64,000 nucleotides of DNA, taken from assembly GCA_964195945.1 (NCBI GenBank), contig CAXMRC010000082.1, forward strand, positions 1-64,000, in the 5' to 3' direction. Source of the DNA: JAAETI01 sp964195945 (GTDB lineage: Bacteria; Actinomycetota; Acidimicrobiia; Spongiisociales; UBA5794). The notes under the pieces are model-generated. The model was given only the letters and a program-made list of their open reading frames with translations. It ran no database searches and was not told where the DNA came from. The position numbers and the translations under genes were made by a program. Positions 1 to 8,040 of this stretch are shown here, one piece after another (position 1 is the first letter of the stretch; each line of letters begins with the position of its first letter).

Positions 1-1
1 C

Positions 2-13
2 TAATCTCGCCCC
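2..13 (+). promoter_or_regulatory. Leaderless-type -10 element for the TlpA-like gene
   Basis: TAATCT at 2-7 is followed by six bases and then the ATG at 14. This places the start codon at the expected transcription start, and there is no Shine-Dalgarno sequence. The -35 region lies outside the window. Confidence 0.5.
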
Positions 14-601
14 ATGGAATCACCGGAAGACACACATCGCTCCAGCTCAACGACCTGGCTCGTCTTGGCCGGGGTCTTTGTGGCGGCAATCGCAGTGACG
101 TTGGTGATCGGTTCCCGAGGTACCGCCGAAACAACGTTCCCTGACATGGGCGACCTCATCGAAGGCGACCCGAACGTACCCGGCACTGACGAAGCGGCAC
201 CCGCGTTTGTACTGGCTACGTTGGATGGCGCCACATTTTCATTGGCCGACCACATCGCAAGCGATGGTCGGCCCATAGTGCTCAATCTATGGGCGTCATG
301 GTGTGCTCCATGCCGGGCAGAGATGCCAGCCATCGACACCGCCTCCAACCGGAACCCGGAAGTTGCGTTCATTGGCGTGGCGGTTCAAGACGACATCGAG
401 GATGCCACCGAATTCGCCACAGAGATCAACGTCTCATACACGATCGCCTTTGACGACGGGACCGTGGAAGAGGCATACCCCGTGCTCGGTCTCCCCGCCA
501 CCTTCTTCATTGACAGCGATGGCACAATTGTGAAGAACCACTTCGGCCTGGTCACCATCGACTCTCTGGACGACGACATCGCAGAGCTCTTCGGGTCCTA
601 A
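14..601 (+). CDS. TlpA/ResA-like membrane-anchored thioredoxin-fold protein
   Basis: This 195-aa protein is probably an extracytoplasmic thiol-disulfide oxidoreductase. Residues about 14-33 form one hydrophobic N-terminal segment that can act as a membrane anchor. A redoxin/AhpC-TSA fold follows from about residue 60. The redox motif WCAPC lies near residue 95 in the typical context NLWASWCAPC, and the cis-proline region reads GLPATFFID. TlpA/ResA relatives reduce apo-cytochrome c cysteines or other exported thiols, but no cytochrome maturation genes lie nearby, so the partner is unknown. The gene overlaps the 3' end of the convergent enoyl-CoA hydratase by 4 bp. Confidence 0.85.
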   Translation: MESPEDTHRSSSTTWLVLAGVFVAAIAVTLVIGSRGTAETTFPDMGDLIEGDPNVPGTDEAAPAFVLATLDGATFSLADHIASDGRPIVLNLWASWCAPCRAEMPAIDTASNRNPEVAFIGVAVQDDIEDATEFATEINVSYTIAFDDGTVEEAYPVLGLPATFFIDSDGTIVKNHFGLVTIDSLDDDIAELFGS

Positions 602-1365
602 CGACCGATCCACTCGGGGTCGCGCTTGTCCTGGAACGCGGACACCCCCTCCACAGCGTCTTCTGTCATGGCCACGCTCGTCAACCCGTTGTGCAGATAG
701 TCAAGAGCAGTGTCAAGCGGCATGTCCTCAGTTGCGTAGAAGGCATCCTTGCCGAACGCCAGGATCGCAGGGGACACAGCCAGCAGCTGTTCGATCGTCT
801 CGTTGACTGCATCGTCCAGGTCGGCCGAAGAGACCACCCTCGATACCACGCCAAGACGAAGTGCTTCGTCGGCACTGATACGCCGCCCCGTGGCCATCAG
901 CTCGAAAGCGGCTCGACTCGGGATCAGTCGTTGCAGAATCGCGGTGATCATCATCGGCCACAGACCAACCCGGATTTCGGGGGTACCGAATGTGGCGTCT
1001 TCGACTGCGATCACGATGTCGCACGCCGCCGCCAAACCAAACCCACCCGCTACGGCATGGCCGTTCACTCTTGCAATGACGGGCTTGCCGCAACGTCGCA
1101 TGGCTCTGAACAGATCGGCCAGCGCTCCTCTGGCGTCGTGATCAGCAAGCGGGGCGTCGACAAACCGGCCGCTGAGGTCTCCGCCAGCGGAGAAAGCCCG
1201 ATCACCCGCACCGGTGATCACGATGACCCTGATCTGGGGGTCGACCGCTGCATCGTTGATCCCGTTTGTCAGCGCTGCCATCGTTTCCAGAGACATTGGA
1301 TTGCGCCGCTCCGGATCGTCAATTGTCAGAGTCGCCCGCGGCCCATCACACTCATAGCGCAGCAT
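598..1365 (-). CDS. Enoyl-CoA hydratase/isomerase family protein
   Basis: This 255-aa crotonase-fold protein has the usual family length. The first oxyanion-hole region reads AFSAGGDLSG, and the second region, NGHAVAGGFGLAAACD, is the hallmark crotonase motif. The segment FGTPEIRVGLWP replaces the canonical glutamate-rich stretch and keeps one Glu. It probably hydrates, isomerises or hydrolyses an acyl-CoA; sequence alone does not fix which. The ATG at 1365 has a GGGAGG Shine-Dalgarno sequence seven bases upstream. It is convergent with the TlpA-like gene and no beta-oxidation partner sits beside it. Confidence 0.88.
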   Translation of the reverse strand: MLRYECDGPRATLTIDDPERRNPMSLETMAALTNGINDAAVDPQIRVIVITGAGDRAFSAGGDLSGRFVDAPLADHDARGALADLFRAMRRCGKPVIARVNGHAVAGGFGLAAACDIVIAVEDATFGTPEIRVGLWPMMITAILQRLIPSRAAFELMATGRRISADEALRLGVVSRVVSSADLDDAVNETIEQLLAVSPAILAFGKDAFYATEDMPLDTALDYLHNGLTSVAMTEDAVEGVSAFQDKRDPEWIGR

Positions 1366-1444
1366 TCCGACACCTCCCGATCGTCGGTCGAGCTTACCTT
1401 GCGCAGCCTGGTGAGACAGTCCGCTGGTTGCTCCGAGACTCAGC

Positions 1445-1457
1445 TAACGTCGCGACA
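1445..1457 (+). promoter_or_regulatory. Leaderless-type -10 element for the DUF5317 gene
   Basis: TAACGT at 1445-1450 lies seven bases before the ATG at 1458. No Shine-Dalgarno sequence is present, so the message probably begins at or next to the start codon. Confidence 0.45.
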
Positions 1458-2033
1458 ATGGAGTGGCTGTTTGTAGTTATCGTCGTATCAGTTGCGGTTT
1501 CACTCATGAGAGGTGGGAAAATTTCCAACCTCTCTGAGATATACGTCCGCGGCTGGTGGCTGCTATTTGTAGGTTTCGGCATGCAGACGGCTGCTGAGTT
1601 CGTCAATACCGAAAACCGAGAACTCGCAGTCTGGCTCGTGCTCTTGTCGTACCTACCTCTGATTGCAGTTGTCGCCCTCAACCAACGCAAGCCGGGCATG
1701 TGGATCAGCGGGATCGGAATCCTGATGAATTTCACGGTTATCGCACTCAACAATGGGATGCCAATCCTCCCGGAGGCGTTCGAACTGGCCGGCGGAAACC
1801 TCGACAAACTGAGCCTCGATGCCAAGCATGTGATTCTTGACGCCAGCTCCCATCTGCCTTTCCTGGCTGACATCATTCCCATGCCACGCTCGGTCATATC
1901 AATGGGTGACGTGCTACTCGCCGTTGGGCTAGGAGTGTTCCTAGAAGACCAGCTCCACCAGCCGCTACGTCTCTTCCGACATCGTGTCCAAGGTTTGCCA
2001 GGTTCGGCCGCTGGTAAACGCGGCGAGGTTTGA
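1458..2033 (+). CDS. DUF5317-type integral membrane protein
   Basis: This 191-aa membrane protein has about five hydrophobic segments, starting MEWLFVVIVVSVAVSLMRGG. Length, the early RGGKISNL motif, the NNGMPILPEA stretch and the late DIIPMPRSVISMGDVLLAVG segment match the DUF5317 family found in clostridia and actinobacteria. Its function is not known. The reading frame is open further upstream to 1266, but that extension is not membrane-like and overlaps the divergent hydratase. The ATG at 1458, preceded by a -10 element, is therefore the better start. Confidence 0.75.
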   Translation: MEWLFVVIVVSVAVSLMRGGKISNLSEIYVRGWWLLFVGFGMQTAAEFVNTENRELAVWLVLLSYLPLIAVVALNQRKPGMWISGIGILMNFTVIALNNGMPILPEAFELAGGNLDKLSLDAKHVILDASSHLPFLADIIPMPRSVISMGDVLLAVGLGVFLEDQLHQPLRLFRHRVQGLPGSAAGKRGEV

Positions 2034-2051
2034 GCCGAAGCTGACAGCCTT

Positions 2052-3341
2052 CTAGCGTCCTGCGAGCTCGCCGCGGAATTCGAGCACGCGGCGCAGCGAG
2101 CTCGTTATCTCGGGATCGTATTCGTATGCCGAGCCACGGTGCAGTTGTTCGAGCGCATCGATGGGCCGCAATTGCAGCTCGTGAACCGCTTGATCGTATG
2201 CGCTGACAATCTTGACAATCTTTGAGGTGGTCGATACCCCGGTATCACGCTCTTGGCCAGGAGAACGGTACGGCAAGCATTGATCGCCCACAATCTGTGC
2301 GACCTCGCCGAGGTGCGGGGCCTCCGCAATGATCTGAGAACCCCAGCGGGCGATATCGAGGTCGGTGAAGCCGGCACGCAAGATGGCGGGCTCGTTCAGC
2401 GTGATTCGACCGATGTCGTGCATGTATCCCGCGTACTCGAGATCCTCGACCTCTTCAGGGCGAAGCCCCATCTCGCGACCGATGTCGGCGGCGAGGTGGC
2501 CAGTGCGAACCGAGTGGCCGAGCGGTGCCAGGCCCGCGACTTCAGGTATCTGTGACAATGCCTGAATGGTCTGTCCATACGTAACTTTGGTGCCCTGATA
2601 GCGGGCAAGAGCAGTGTGAGTGAAAGAATAAGGGACCGCAGCCACCAAAATCGCAGTCCAACCCAGAGACTCGTAGGCCGTGCCCACGACGGTTCCAGTG
2701 AGGATTAAGACGGTAACCGCAGACCAGTCTTGGAGTCCCGCCAGCCACAAATACCGCACTGAGAGGTCGGCTCGTTCCAGACCGATGAGCGACCGGGATA
2801 CGGCACGAAGGGCGTGATAGACACCGCCGCCGAGAACGACACAGACGATCGCGGCATAGCCCTCGTTTGGTGCAACCGTCGAGAAATCGAGATTATCGAC
2901 CCGGAGGATGACAGACGTGACATGGAACGTCCCTCCAAAACCGGCGATGGCGACGACTTCCGCCAGGTACTCCGAGTTCAGTGTCGTCAGGTCAATGGGC
3001 CGGAAAACCAGATAGACCAGCCAGGCGATGGTGAGCGAAATTGTGTATATGGCAGCGACCAGTTGCGCATCGCCAACGGCGATGGGAACAGCCGCAGCTG
3101 CGGCAATACCCAGGTAGACGCGGTTCCCGCTCATTGCAGGCACATTCAGCATGAGAGACGCGACCATTAGTGCGGACGCGATGCCAACCGGTACCGGGTC
3201 ATTCTTCACCACCCAGGCGAAGCTGGCGGCAACAATCGCGAGTGCCACGAACACCAGCATTGCAACTCGATACAGACGCGCTTTAGCCACCCGTTGCCTG
3301 CGGAGGCTTGGCGGCTGATGTGGTTTTGCCCATCGGTTCAC
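2052..3341 (-). CDS. Polytopic membrane protein with a C-terminal HD domain
   Basis: This 429-aa protein has about eight hydrophobic segments over residues 25-250, then a cytoplasmic HD-type phosphohydrolase domain at about 265-420. The metal-binding motif appears as GYMHDIGR, with an upstream His in GHSVRTGH, as in HD-GYP domains. The HHERxDGxGYP block that defines active HD-GYP c-di-GMP phosphodiesterases is replaced by a sequence around DQCLPYRSPG, so second-messenger hydrolysis is uncertain. Start is GTG. The gene is divergent from the unknown gene at 3539 across a 197-bp shared regulatory region. Confidence 0.8.
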   Translation of the reverse strand: MNRWAKPHQPPSLRRQRVAKARLYRVAMLVFVALAIVAASFAWVVKNDPVPVGIASALMVASLMLNVPAMSGNRVYLGIAAAAAVPIAVGDAQLVAAIYTISLTIAWLVYLVFRPIDLTTLNSEYLAEVVAIAGFGGTFHVTSVILRVDNLDFSTVAPNEGYAAIVCVVLGGGVYHALRAVSRSLIGLERADLSVRYLWLAGLQDWSAVTVLILTGTVVGTAYESLGWTAILVAAVPYSFTHTALARYQGTKVTYGQTIQALSQIPEVAGLAPLGHSVRTGHLAADIGREMGLRPEEVEDLEYAGYMHDIGRITLNEPAILRAGFTDLDIARWGSQIIAEAPHLGEVAQIVGDQCLPYRSPGQERDTGVSTTSKIVKIVSAYDQAVHELQLRPIDALEQLHRGSAYEYDPEITSSLRRVLEFRGELAGR

Positions 3342-3538
3342 TCCAGGTGTGTCTGTTCAACACGCCTGCCCCAGCGACCCGAAGGGGCCGTCCGCCCAAG
3401 GCTCGACCCTTGTCGATGGCAGTACGTTACGCATATAGGGCGCGTCCGGCAAGGAACCGCATCGTCGGCAAGACTATCGACCGTCACCTCGCTAGTGTGC
3501 GGCTGAAGCTGCACAGAGCATGAGGAAGGCCGCGGACC

Positions 3539-4165
3539 GTGTTCGATAACGAGGAATTCGAAGAAACGATCGCTCAGCTCGAAGCCGTCGAGGCGGTGAG
3601 AGTTGTACGCAAAGGCGGCCGCATTGTGGAGCTCCATGTCCTTGCGGCGCCATCGAAGTCTCCCAAACAAGTCTCGCGTGACATCCAGTCGCTGGCTATG
3701 GCGAGATACGGTGTCAACATTGATCGTCGGGTCATCTCCGTCGTCCAGTTGGCCGCGGACAGCATCAAGCAACGAACGTTGCAGCGCCCGGCTCTCATGC
3801 GAATCCGTGAACAGACAGACAGCTCGCGCACAACGCTGACAGTGACGTTGGCTTGGCAGAATGGCGAGCACATCGGTTCGGCCACCGGTCCGGACGCGGC
3901 GTCTGCACGTCTCCGCCTCGTTGGCGAGGCGACACTTCAAGCCATCGAGTCCATCTTTGCTGATACGCCACCGCTCGCACTTGACGCTATTGGCACTGCA
4001 AGCGTCGGCATGCGCACCGCCCTTATCGCCGTGATCGTCTTTGCAGGCAAACAAGGCGAAGAGCTAGTCGTTGGATCGGCACTGTCGGCTGGCGACGAAG
4101 AGGAAACCGCCGTCAAGGCCGTGTTGGACGCGCTCAACAGACGTCTGCCTGCCGTCTCGAAGTGA
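3539..4165 (+). CDS. Conserved-looking protein of unknown function, coupled to gamma-glutamyltransferase
   Basis: I do not recognise this 208-aa family. An N-terminal alpha/beta part at about 1-65 contains VVRKGGRIVELHV and a basic stretch ending VISVVQL. A second part at about 95-205 has alternating hydrophobic strands (TVTLAWQNGEHIGSA, ALIAVIVFAGKQGEELVVGSA) and a C-terminal helix. There is no signal peptide or membrane segment. The GTG start at 3539 has a clear AGGAAGG ribosome binding site. Its stop overlaps the GTG of the next gene (GTGA), so the two are translationally coupled and probably co-regulated. Confidence 0.75.
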   Translation: MFDNEEFEETIAQLEAVEAVRVVRKGGRIVELHVLAAPSKSPKQVSRDIQSLAMARYGVNIDRRVISVVQLAADSIKQRTLQRPALMRIREQTDSSRTTLTVTLAWQNGEHIGSATGPDAASARLRLVGEATLQAIESIFADTPPLALDAIGTASVGMRTALIAVIVFAGKQGEELVVGSALSAGDEEETAVKAVLDALNRRLPAVSK

Positions 4166-5760
4166 ATCCAAGTCCTCCTGATCGCCTGGCCGAGGCATCC
4201 CTTGTCTCCAAAGGACGATCCGCCGCCGTTACGCCACACGTACTGGCATCGCAAGCTGCGATTGACATCCTGGCCCATGGAGGAAACGCCGCTGATGCAG
4301 CCATTGCCGCAAACGCCACTCTCGGGGTTGTCGCCCCGGAAACCTGTGGCATCGGCGGCGATCTGTTCGCCCTGATTCATCGACCAGGCGCTGCCGCTCC
4401 CGAGGCTCTCAACTCTTCAGGCAGAGCCGGATCGGGGGCCACGGCCGGAGTTCTCCGCGATCGGGGGTACGAGTCCATCCCGATCGGTAGTCCGTTTGCG
4501 GTAACAGTCCCCGGTTGTGTCGATGGTTGGGAAGCCATTTCCGACCGTCACGGAAGCCTCCCACTATCCAATCTGCTGCAAAGGGCAGTCGAGCACGCAG
4601 CCGATGGTTTCGCAGCAACACCGGAGCTGTCCGGTTCCCTCGTCAAATTCGCCGAAACCCTCGGCCCGCAGGACTCCTCTATAGGTCTATACCCGGAAGG
4701 AACTCCCGCGCGGCCCGGCGAGACCGTTCACCGTCCTGCTCTTGCTAAGACACTTGGTGCCATCGGCCGCTCGGGGCGCGACGCGTTCTACTCCGGATCG
4801 GTTGGGGATGACATCGTCGCGGCCACCGCAGGCGCTATCCAACCCGATGATCTTGCCCAAATTCAGGCCAGATGGATCAAGCCAATCTCTGCGCAATTCA
4901 TGGATTGGACCGGATGGACCTTTCCCCCCAACTCTCAGGGTTATCTGACGTTGGCGGCATCCTGGTTGTTCGAACGGCTCGACCCGCCACATGACCCTGA
5001 AGACCCAAGATTCACCCACGCCGCCATCGAGGCGTTCCGAGCAGTTGCGTGGGAACGAGATGGTTACGTCGCCGACGCGCGATTCGCACCACTGGCTGCC
5101 GATGAACTCCTGGCGCCGGTACGGCTCACCGAACGTCTTGACCGCATCTCGATGGATAAGCGGACCGAATGGCCGGCACCAAGCCCGGCACCGGGGGGTA
5201 CGGCGTATCTCTGCGTTCGTGACTCCAATGGGATGGGCGTTTCCTTGATCCAATCGAACTATCACGGAATTGGCTCACGCATCGGAGCGGGTCGTTCCGG
5301 GTTCTTCCTTCACGACCGGGGATCCGGATTCAATCTTGAACCCGGTCATCCAAACGAACTGGCCCCTGGCAAGCAACCGCTACACACCCTGTCACCTACG
5401 CTGTGGACGAACGACGACAATCTCGCGATGCTGCTCGGGACACGCGGTGGTGACTTCCAACCGCAAACACTCCTCCAAATGCTGACGTATATGCGGTGGG
5501 GGAACGTGGACGCGGCAACGGCGCAGCGACTCCCACGCTGGACAACCCAAGAATCGCAGGAACCAAACACGACTATTGCGCACGAGCCGCATCTCGGCGA
5601 GTGTGTCGTGGCCGGCCTCAACGATCTGGGCCATTCAACAGCACCCACCCAGGGCTGGATGTCCGGGTGGGGTCCCGTTTCAGTCATCACCGGGGACAGA
5701 GACGAAGTTCGCGGTGCCGCGGATCCGCGCGTTGCCTCAACAGCCGCAATCGGAATCTGA
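4162..5760 (+). CDS. ggt: Gamma-glutamyltransferase family Ntn-hydrolase
   Basis: This 532-aa protein matches full-length gamma-glutamyltranspeptidase. The N-terminal block ASQAAIDILAHGGNAADAAI and the GGDLFALIH region are typical of the large subunit. A Thr within GGTAYLCVRDSNGMGVSLIQS at about residue 350 is the expected autocleavage nucleophile. The C-terminal block contains LHTLSPTLW and GTRGGDFQPQT. No signal peptide is visible, so it may be cytoplasmic and could belong to the GGT-like acylase branch rather than act on glutathione. The GTG start overlaps the preceding stop by four bases. Confidence 0.9.
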   Translation: MNPSPPDRLAEASLVSKGRSAAVTPHVLASQAAIDILAHGGNAADAAIAANATLGVVAPETCGIGGDLFALIHRPGAAAPEALNSSGRAGSGATAGVLRDRGYESIPIGSPFAVTVPGCVDGWEAISDRHGSLPLSNLLQRAVEHAADGFAATPELSGSLVKFAETLGPQDSSIGLYPEGTPARPGETVHRPALAKTLGAIGRSGRDAFYSGSVGDDIVAATAGAIQPDDLAQIQARWIKPISAQFMDWTGWTFPPNSQGYLTLAASWLFERLDPPHDPEDPRFTHAAIEAFRAVAWERDGYVADARFAPLAADELLAPVRLTERLDRISMDKRTEWPAPSPAPGGTAYLCVRDSNGMGVSLIQSNYHGIGSRIGAGRSGFFLHDRGSGFNLEPGHPNELAPGKQPLHTLSPTLWTNDDNLAMLLGTRGGDFQPQTLLQMLTYMRWGNVDAATAQRLPRWTTQESQEPNTTIAHEPHLGECVVAGLNDLGHSTAPTQGWMSGWGPVSVITGDRDEVRGAADPRVASTAAIGI

Positions 5761-5770
5761 GACCGGCCCC

Positions 5771-6739
5771 TCACTCATGCATTGACGTAAACAGGGTTTC
5801 ATCCGCAGGAGGAGTCGGTCGTCGCTGCGCAGCACGCTTCTTCTGACGTCGCTTTCCCCAGGCGAGCAAAACCGTCAGCAGCAAGAAGGTAACAACGAGG
5901 GCGACCCCCCATTCCGCTCCGAACGATCCCCGCGGTAATTCATCTCTCAACGTAATCCGCCACCGGTTCTCTAGATCGGCCCAGGTCTCCTGGCTTGGGT
6001 CGCGGACAACGGTCATCCCCTCCACAGACGTCGCATAGTCGATGAAGACACCCATTTGTGATGCTATGAATTGGGGGTCATAAAAGAACGGATCGGCCTT
6101 GCCGTCGACGACCCAACTGATCGCGTCTTCGGCCGTCCGCAATTCTGGATTGGGATCGTCGAGGAACATCGCGACGACCAATTCGTTGCGATAGCGATCC
6201 AACCGGTCGGTGTCTCGCGCCATGTACCAGTGGGCGATCGTCGATCCCAGCGGTTCGGGGTACCCGGCCTCTAGGTCAAGGTCGGCTGCGATCTGCCATA
6301 GCGCGATGTGCGGCAAACCGAACGCGATCGCATCATCAACGGTTCGGATCTCAACGGCGGAGAGTACCAACAGCTTCTCTTCTCCAAACACCCCGACGTG
6401 CAGGCGTTGCCCTTCCGCGGCGAATTCAGAAAAGGCAGAAGCCAGCTCTGGAGTGGCCAGGCATGCGGTCGCTCCCTCCAAACCGCCGATTTCTGACTGG
6501 ATCAGATTGGCATTGCGCTCGACGTCGCCGGCAAACCGTGCTGCCATTTCCGGCGTCATCCCCGCCGTTGCCACCGCCACCGGCGCGTCGATCTCAACCG
6601 TTACCCAATCGACTCCTGGGAAATGGTCTGCACATCGGTCCTCGTCAGCTTGTACCGCTCCGGGCAGCAGGAACATGACGAGCGCGACAAGCGCCAACGA
6701 AATGGTATGCCTCACACTCCAAACTCTACCGCTCCGCAT
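5771..6739 (-). CDS. Secreted or membrane-anchored protein of unknown function
   Basis: This 322-aa protein has a signal peptide (hydrophobic run at about 15-30, then VQADE), an extracytoplasmic domain with two or more Cys (DRCADHF, GATACLAT), and one C-terminal transmembrane segment at about 270-290 followed by a basic tail (WGKRRQKKRAAQRR). No HExxH or other catalytic motif is complete. The middle part (ALWQIAADL, ISWVVDGKADPFFYD) vaguely resembles peptidase-MA-like proteins, which is not enough for a call. I chose the ATG at 6739 over one at 6775 because a -10 element and two perfect palindromes occupy the upstream codons. Confidence 0.7.
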   Translation of the reverse strand: MRSGRVWSVRHTISLALVALVMFLLPGAVQADEDRCADHFPGVDWVTVEIDAPVAVATAGMTPEMAARFAGDVERNANLIQSEIGGLEGATACLATPELASAFSEFAAEGQRLHVGVFGEEKLLVLSAVEIRTVDDAIAFGLPHIALWQIAADLDLEAGYPEPLGSTIAHWYMARDTDRLDRYRNELVVAMFLDDPNPELRTAEDAISWVVDGKADPFFYDPQFIASQMGVFIDYATSVEGMTVVRDPSQETWADLENRWRITLRDELPRGSFGAEWGVALVVTFLLLTVLLAWGKRRQKKRAAQRRPTPPADETLFTSMHE

Positions 6740-6753
6740 TACTTGCCATAATA
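6740..6753 (-). promoter_or_regulatory. Minus-strand -10 element at a palindrome
   Basis: On the minus strand TATTAT (6748-6753) lies eight bases before the ATG at 6739. It sits inside the palindrome CCATAATATGG (6746-6756), next to a perfect 7-2-7 inverted repeat (GTTGGGC/GCCCAAC, 6761-6776). This looks like a promoter/operator for the secreted protein. Confidence 0.4.
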
Positions 6754-6860
6754 TGGCTTGGTTGGGCTTGCCCAACGTGGGTCACTGGCTCTAGCCTTGG
6801 AAACGGCGTGCGTTGCGCCCGGTCGGCACACCGACCGAAATCAGGAGCGGACACCACCTC

Positions 6861-7625
6861 GTGCGGCCTCGTTTTCAGATCTCTGCAGCTGGATCATTGA
6901 TAGTGATCCTCATTGCCGCGCTCGGTTTCGCCGCGGTGAGCGCCGTAGACCCCACAGAGGAAGTGGTCGAGGCCAACGTGAATGTCCTTCCGTCCTCCTT
7001 ATCTGCACGAGTTGCCGCCGCCGGGTTCTCCGCTGTGCTGAACCCCGAGATCGAACCATCCGAGCGCCGGCAACAAGACGTGGTGCTAGCACCGGTCGAG
7101 CCTGCGCCGGCGCCAAGGGCCGAGCCAACACCGGCCACGACAACAACCGCACCACCCGCAACCACCACCACAACTCCTCCCCCGGCCACCACAACAACCG
7201 CACCACCCGCAACCACCACCACAACTCCTCCCCCGGCCACCACAACAACCGCACCACCTGCAACCACCACCACGACAGTGGGGACTACTACAACAACCGT
7301 GCCCCCGGTCGAAGGCGGGGCACGCGACGTTGAAGAGTGGCGGTACCTCGTCGAGCGATACTTTCCCGCTGAGTTGGTCGACGATGCCCTCTCCGTCATG
7401 AGATGCGAAAGCCTCGGCGATCCCCTTGCGTACAACTCGTACTCCGGCGCGTCAGGGCTCTACCAATTCCTGGCTGGTACCTGGGCGTGGGCTTCTCCCC
7501 CCGCAGGTTTTGGTGGCGCTTCGCCATTCGAGCCCGAAGCCAATGTCGGATCCGCCGCCTGGCTGGTGCAGACTTCGCTCAATCAGGGCAACGATGCCTG
7601 GGCGCACTGGAGCTGCAAACCCTGA
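6861..7625 (+). CDS. Secreted lytic transglycosylase-like protein with a Thr/Pro repeat linker
   Basis: The 254-aa product has an N-terminal hydrophobic segment (SLIVILIAALGFAAVSAV) acting as signal or anchor. A long Thr/Pro-rich linker at about 85-150 follows, then a compact C-terminal SLT-type domain. The probable catalytic Glu is in SVMRCESLGDP, followed by NSYSGASGLYQFLAGTW, the usual SLT motif order. It probably cleaves peptidoglycan outside the membrane. GTG at 6861 is preceded by AGGAG at a rather long 13-base spacing; a TTG at 6813 in the same frame is an alternative start and would give 270 aa. Confidence 0.82.
   Translation: MRPRFQISAAGSLIVILIAALGFAAVSAVDPTEEVVEANVNVLPSSLSARVAAAGFSAVLNPEIEPSERRQQDVVLAPVEPAPAPRAEPTPATTTTAPPATTTTTPPPATTTTAPPATTTTTPPPATTTTAPPATTTTTVGTTTTTVPPVEGGARDVEEWRYLVERYFPAELVDDALSVMRCESLGDPLAYNSYSGASGLYQFLAGTWAWASPPAGFGGASPFEPEANVGSAAWLVQTSLNQGNDAWAHWSCKP
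7131..7283 (+). repeat. 51-bp tandem repeat, three units, coding Thr/Pro linker
   Basis: Units begin at 7131, 7182 and 7233. The first two are nearly identical and the third diverges at its end. Each encodes a 17-residue module of the pattern PATTTTAPPATTTTTPP. The number of units may vary between strains by slippage or unequal recombination. Confidence 0.9.
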
Positions 7626-7692
7626 AGCCGCAGCGAGAATCACTGCAGCTCGGCCGGATCTGCGCAGCGGCGTGGACCACGTCCTCAAGTTC

Positions 7693-7704
7693 TAGAATCA
7701 GCTC
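7693..7704 (+). promoter_or_regulatory. Leaderless-type -10 element for the helix-hairpin-helix gene
   Basis: TAGAAT at 7693-7698 lies six bases before the GTG at 7705, and there is no ribosome binding site. The hexamer and spacing match those at 43380 upstream of parA. Confidence 0.5.
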
Positions 7705-8037
7705 GTGATTGGAAAACTGTTTCGCCTCGCCGTCCTCGCCGTCCTCGCCGCCGCCATCGTGTGGTTGACCAGGGAACACCTTCTTCCCACCCCCCACGTG
7801 TCTCATGAGCCAGCACCGCACTATCGATCTACGCCCCCACCGCCACAGCAAGATCCCGACGACCTCACAGATGTCAAGGGCATCGGTCCCGTTTACGCAG
7901 CGAAATTGGCGGACATGGGCATCAAGTCGTTCCGAGGGCTGTCCGAAATGAATCCGCAGACCTTGGCCGAAGCGCTCGGCACATCGCCGCAAACAGCCGC
8001 CGATTGGATCGCTCAGGCAATCACCAGGTTGGCTTGA
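7705..8037 (+). CDS. Membrane-anchored helix-hairpin-helix protein
   Basis: This 110-aa protein has one N-terminal transmembrane helix (about 6-20, LAVLAVLAAAIVWL), a Pro-rich spacer, and a C-terminal pair of helix-hairpin-helix motifs (DDLTDVKGIGPVYAAKLADM, then a second repeat around SEMNPQTLAEAL). The GIGP hairpin is the classic non-specific DNA-binding motif, as in the DUF4332 and RuvA-like families. A membrane-tethered DNA-binding role is an inference. The GTG start follows a leaderless -10 element, and the gene ends three bases before rlmN, suggesting co-transcription. Confidence 0.75.
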   Translation: MIGKLFRLAVLAVLAAAIVWLTREHLLPTPHVSHEPAPHYRSTPPPPQQDPDDLTDVKGIGPVYAAKLADMGIKSFRGLSEMNPQTLAEALGTSPQTAADWIAQAITRLA

Positions 8038-8040
8038 ACG

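Noticed and set aside
1..372. Minus-strand open frame opposite the TlpA-like gene
   Set aside because: Antisense shadow of a clear thioredoxin-fold gene; composition is not protein-like.
691..1476. Long plus-strand frame across the enoyl-CoA hydratase gene
   Set aside because: Antisense to an unmistakable crotonase; no conserved motif and no start signal.
3338..4054. Minus-strand 238-codon frame opposite the unknown gene at 3539
   Set aside because: The plus-strand gene has a ribosome binding site and coupling to ggt; the antisense frame has neither.
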